A DNA stretch of 64,000 bases from Melampsora larici-populina 98AG31 (Eukaryota > Basidiomycota > Pucciniomycetes > Pucciniales > Melampsoraceae): positions 887,999 through 951,998 of the forward strand of contig NW_006768778.1 in assembly GCF_000204055.1 (NCBI RefSeq). The letters run 5' to 3'. The position numbers and the translations under genes are program-made. The number at the start of each line of letters is the position of its first letter. Position 1 is the stretch's first letter. Under the pieces are notes generated by a model that saw nothing but the letters and a program-made list of their open reading frames with translations, did not search any database and had not been told where the DNA came from. Below are positions 60,674-64,000 of the stretch, piece by piece.

Positions 60674-61962
60674 TTATGAAGTAACCAAATGAAAGTCATC
60701 AATCCCTTTCTTCTCAGCTAAGCGGGCCAACTTTTTGCGCGCTTCTTCAGGATAGCCAGTAAGAAGAGTGCTGCGCAATTTGAACCAATCTTCATCACTC
60801 AAGTCCCCTCGCATATCATTAACCTCAATGATTCTTTCCACCAAGCGTTTGTTAATTTGGCATGCACAACCAAAACGAGTGATTCGACCTCTTGAGGGGA
60901 TGACTCGCTCCGAATTATGGTTGTAGGTCTTGGATCCAGCCGTGTGGTGGTGGATTTGGGACGCCCATAGCATTTCGACTACACCGTCACATGCATCATA
61001 GTCCACTGTAATGTTATAATCATCCAAAACAAAACATGCACCAACAGAGTCACCTTGAAAAGTATCATTTTTAAGTGAATAAAGTTTTCCAGTCTTGCGA
61101 TTGATGCGGGTAAAGAAACCAAAGGCATATTTGCTTTCGTCAAAATCCGTATGTTTGGCATTAACAAATTCGTCAAAAGTAACGGCGATGTTCAAGGCAA
61201 ACACTTGCACATTGGGAGATACGTAAAAAGATTCACCGGCCCAAGAAGGGACCCCAACTTTTGAAGCTAGCTCAGCGTTGGAATTGAAAGCGTAGGAAGA
61301 TAGGGCGGCAAATCGCTTGGCGTAGAAGTTTTCGATGGCAGGCAGGTTACCTTGACGCACAAGATCCTCTTGCATGCGCCAAAGCTGGCCACTGGTGGTC
61401 GCATTGAAAGCATATGCACCTGAGATCAAAATGAAAGGGAAATAAGTAAGATGGCGATGAACATGTGATACTCCAAAGAACTAGCCTGCTTTGGCGATGT
61501 GATCATATCTGGGCCTAAAACCGGCCGCGTGCATCTTGCCATATATTTTGGTCAGTGATCGTGCCCTTTTGGCAGCTCCATTGATTGTGACTCTTCCTCA
61601 TGCTTTCGCATGATGGTAGACTGTGGATATAGCATGGTTGTATTGTTGAAAGAGCCGGTGGTTGGCAGCGGTTTTCTTGACAAATCGGGCAACTAAGAGG
61701 AGTTGGCAGGTGTCTTCGTCGAGGCAGACAACGGTACCAAAGTGGATGCGAAACGGTTTGGTTTGGCCTTTCTTGAAAAATAAGAACTTGGTTTCGGGGG
61801 GGGTCCGTAAAGTTCTTTTAAAGCTGCAATCTTGGTGGCTCTTTGGTTGGGTGCGGGTTGATTTTTGTTCTTGCGCTCAGCTTTTTGTCGGTCGGAATGT
61901 TGTTTGCGACAGCAAAGAGTGCTAGGAGACTTATGCTTTGGTTTCTTATTAACTTCTGCCAT
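60674..61962 (-). pseudogene. TET/JBP-like 2-oxoglutarate/Fe(II) dioxygenase, damaged copy
   Basis: TET/JBP enzymes oxidise methylated pyrimidines in DNA. The last exon (about 61427-60674) carries the domain. ALNIAVTFDEFVNAKHTDFD gives the HxD iron-binding pair (H-T-D). CFVLDDYNITVDYDACDGVV is the central strand set. ASQIHHHTAG is the candidate distal His. SRGRITRFGCAC supplies a 2-oxoglutarate-binding Arg candidate. The upstream part starts at an ATG at 61962 (MAEVNKKPKHK, a basic N-terminus) and includes FRIHFGTVVCLDEDTCQLLL and TINGAAKRARSLTKIYGKM. Two lesions: the frame changes at an eight-base C run (61796-61803 on the given strand), and TGA at 61598-61600 follows HHAKA. The intron before GAYAFNATTSG appears to start with GC. 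Iron ligands are intact. It is convergent with a Plavaka-type transposase. Confidence 0.75.
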
Positions 61963-62294
61963 GATTTCAGTACTGAAAGCACTTCTCAACCTGTAGCTTC
62001 TGGGTTATGCGTCGAGATGAACTCAAGGTTCGAAGCAGGCAGGTTGAGGAAGATGCAATCAGATAGAAATAGGAAAAGATAATAATGGGCCTGGGCCGCT
62101 CTTTGCGTAAAGATTTGCGATAAAGGATAATAATAAAGAGATTGTTGATGAGAAAGAGGTGAGGTGAAGCAAAGTAAGATTTTAGAAACGAATAGAATGA
62201 AATTTTATATAAATCGAATAATGAATAATCTTTGGAAAGCAGAGAAAAAACCGTAGCGAGACGCTGAGGCCTTCTGAAACATATATCTTAGTCT

Positions 62295-62342
62295 CAAACC
62301 AGGCTACCACATTCATTGCGATGAATGTGGTAGCCTAGTTTG
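62295..62342. repeat. 48-bp near-perfect palindrome
   Basis: AGGCTACCACATTCAT, spacer TGCG, ATGAATGTGGTAGCCT, extended outward by CAAAC/GTTTG with one mismatch. It is the first of a series of palindromes spaced about 140 bp apart beside the dioxygenase pseudogene. Confidence 0.9.
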
Positions 62343-62379
62343 ATGTGAGATCGCGATGGCTGCGTGCTTGCAACAGGTT

Positions 62380-62690
62380 AGTCACCTGTCCCTGAGGTTG
62401 GCAGTCAGGTCAGGCTTTACAGCTCATTCAGCTGGTTCGTGACCATCGCTGAGACAAAATCGTCTCAATCGCCATGGCCTAAATCAGCCATCGCGATTCT
62501 GATAGCTAAAAGTCAGTGACCAGACCCTGATCAAGCCAGTCAGGACAGGCTTTGTCTCTCAGCCGGTTTGTACCTTTGCCATCGCGTTTCAGAAGCAATC
62601 ATCTGAAACGCGATGGCCTAACTCAGCCATCGCGATTGTGATGGCTAAAGGTTAGTGTCAGACCCTGATCATGCCGGTCAGGACAGGATT
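62380..62690. repeat. Imperfect tandem array of about 135-bp palindrome-bearing units
   Basis: The phrase CCCTGA..N..GCC(A/G)GTCAGGACAGG occurs at about 62391 (diverged), 62525 and 62663. TCAGCCATCGCGATT followed by (C/G)TGAT(A/G)GCTAAA occurs twice. Between them lie palindromes: 62443-62477 (imperfect, CCATCGCTGAGAC/GTCTCAATCG) and 62578-62617 (16-bp perfect arms GCCATCGCGTTTCAGA / TCTGAAACGCGATGGC with an 8-base loop). It is likely part of a transposon end or a satellite-like sequence. Confidence 0.8.
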
Positions 62691-64000
62691 TCGTTCACCT
62701 TAAGACCATTCCTGAATTTGCCTGATTCGTATTGATCACAGGGGTTTGTTTCGTTAATGTATGTTAACTCAATTTCATGGAGACGATGATCGCTTGGGTG
62801 GGATCCCTAAAAAAATTCCCCAAAAGGTATTTGTTCCAAAACCAATGACAAAGTGATATTCCAACTGCTAATTCCAAACTTATACCCAAAGAGTTATTCA
62901 TGCAATCTACACCAGGCGCGGCGCACCAAAACCTCGCCAGACTCCTCTGTATGGCTCGATGGAATGTGAAATACGAGAAGGGAGACAAGGTCAATAAACC
63001 CCTGCCAAGTCAGACATAAGAATGTGATATACTCACCGTAAGTAATGCCTGAAACTGAACCTTGCGACCTCGCATGGTTCACGGGAGGTGGAATCCATCT
63101 CGAACCTTCGGTACTGATTGTGAGTAGGGATCAGCATGTTTCCTACTCACAAGGATCGAGATTGATACAGTTGAAACTCACTTTCCAAGCCGTGATACCA
63201 GTTGATCCACATCACAGCTTCGTGAGCGCACGAGGCCATCTGAGCCAACAGAAGGACATTGGGATGAACCATTGCACATATGATGGCCAAAAGGACCTCG
63301 TCCGCGATTGCTTCATGAAGTGACGAGAAGTGCAATTTTGACTTGTACAAGTAAACAGGATTTTGTGTGAATCATTGATAATCTTCATTAACCCAGTAGA
63401 GCCAGCTCGCATAATTGGAAGCATTGCGTTTTAAGCGAGGCATGGAGTTGGCGTGTTGCTCCATGTTTGAGTGATCCATATAAACGAGCATGTGATCATA
63501 TTCTTCAAGGTGTTCTCCTTGATTCCATAGTAACTCTAATGTCGCCACCAAGGATGATGACAATCGCGGTGGTTCAATTACGGCGCGTACCATCTTCATT
63601 GTGCTAGGACAAGGATTACGAAAAGATATGAATGGGATCTAAGGATGTAAGGATGTAAGGCAAGGTACGTCCGAGCCAGGAGGCATTTGAGACGCAAAGG
63701 CCTTTTTGTAAGGACGCGTAATGGCCGTCCTTGCCAATAAGGTGGCCATGATGGGACCTTATTGGACCCACATTGAAAAGGAAAGGAGTGTTTTGGCAAG
63801 ATATGGTTGGATGCGAGCATATCGAATTGAATGTGGTCCGAGCATATTGAATTGAATGTAGGAATTCTCATTACACTCGTTGGCCATATGACCCAATATC
63901 GCCATGGACATCGTTTGAAACTATATAAAGTCAGAGATGGTCTGAAGCAATAAACGCGATATCCAGTATACAAATTGTCGTGTACTGGATCAAAACAACA
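62691..64000. other. Unassigned open frames to the window edge
   Basis: Minus frames at 62764-62994, 63147-63350, 63372-63599 and 63596-63973 are open but carry no domain I recognise. Splicing among them could give one gene; I could not phase it. The last 100 bases have a TATA box (CTATATAAAG, about 63921) and AATAAA (63950) only about 20 bp apart, a pattern seen in LTR repeats, so the window may end in an LTR. Confidence 0.35.

Noticed and set aside
62295..62690. CRISPR array
   Set aside because: Units are about 135 bp, diverged and palindromic, without short identical repeats and unique spacers, and the genome is eukaryotic.
1..64000. tRNA and rRNA genes
   Set aside because: I looked for GTTCGAATCC-type T-loops with a matching acceptor stem and for rRNA core phrases; the few TTCGAATCC hits fall in coding sequence. 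A covariance-model scan would be decisive.

Overview
The window looks like nuclear DNA of a basidiomycete, most likely a rust fungus (Pucciniales, Melampsora-like). The reasons are AT-rich intergenic DNA, many introns of about 50-100 bases with clean GT...AG borders, several signal-peptide genes without obvious homologues, and a Plavaka-type transposon sitting next to a TET/JBP-type dioxygenase gene, an association known from basidiomycetes. Nothing bacterial or organellar is visible. Gene models were assembled by eye from reading frames and splice signals. Where all exons could be phased, the summed coding length divides by three, which I use as the main internal check.

Layout. 1-36 kb is mostly a gene-rich housekeeping block: DDB1 (minus, 1711-6152); a Rho1 guanine-nucleotide exchange factor with DH, PH-like and CNH regions (minus, 7397-11122); a secreted repeat protein with dibasic cleavage sites (plus, 13241-15156); a candidate small secreted protein (minus, 16073-16532); a ubiquitin-specific protease (minus, about 16671-18257); a secreted Gln/Phe/Ser-rich protein (plus, 20244-21382); an SH3-RasGEF of the Cdc25 type (plus, 24207-28178); an acidic orphan (plus, 29554-30937); and a divergent pair, a small mitochondrial membrane protein (minus, 31362-32249) and the RNase P/MRP subunit POP1 (plus, 32530-36222). 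An alpha-arrestin with two C-terminal PPxY motifs follows (minus, 37429-40097).

From about 42 kb the character changes to accessory DNA. There is a decayed repetitive stretch (42.06-46.96 kb), a 1474-bp mariner-like element with long terminal inverted repeats and a broken transposase (46981-48454), and a 93-bp Tc1/mariner-type MITE ending 10 bp upstream of an orphan 548-aa gene (49043-50834). A PPxY-containing membrane protein (51695-52263) and an 878-bp GC-rich TIR element (54857-55734) come next. A large mobile module then follows: a Plavaka-type transposase gene (plus, 56162-60282), a convergent TET/JBP-like 2-oxoglutarate/Fe(II) dioxygenase pseudogene (minus, 60674-61962), and a tandem array of palindromes (62295-62690).

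The most interesting region is 54.8-62.7 kb. A transposase is paired with a DNA-methylpyrimidine-oxidase-type gene. Both are broken by a single TGA at a position where CGA is plausible, and the module is flanked by unusual palindromic repeats. The second highlight is the 13.2-15.2 kb gene. It has alternating exon duplications with RR sites that would release short similar peptides, the architecture of Kex2-processed repeat proteins. Functionally, several host genes belong to small-GTPase signalling (RhoGEF, RasGEF) and ubiquitin pathways (DDB1, USP, PPxY arrestin, PPxY membrane protein). They are not arranged as a cluster and probably are neighbours by chance.
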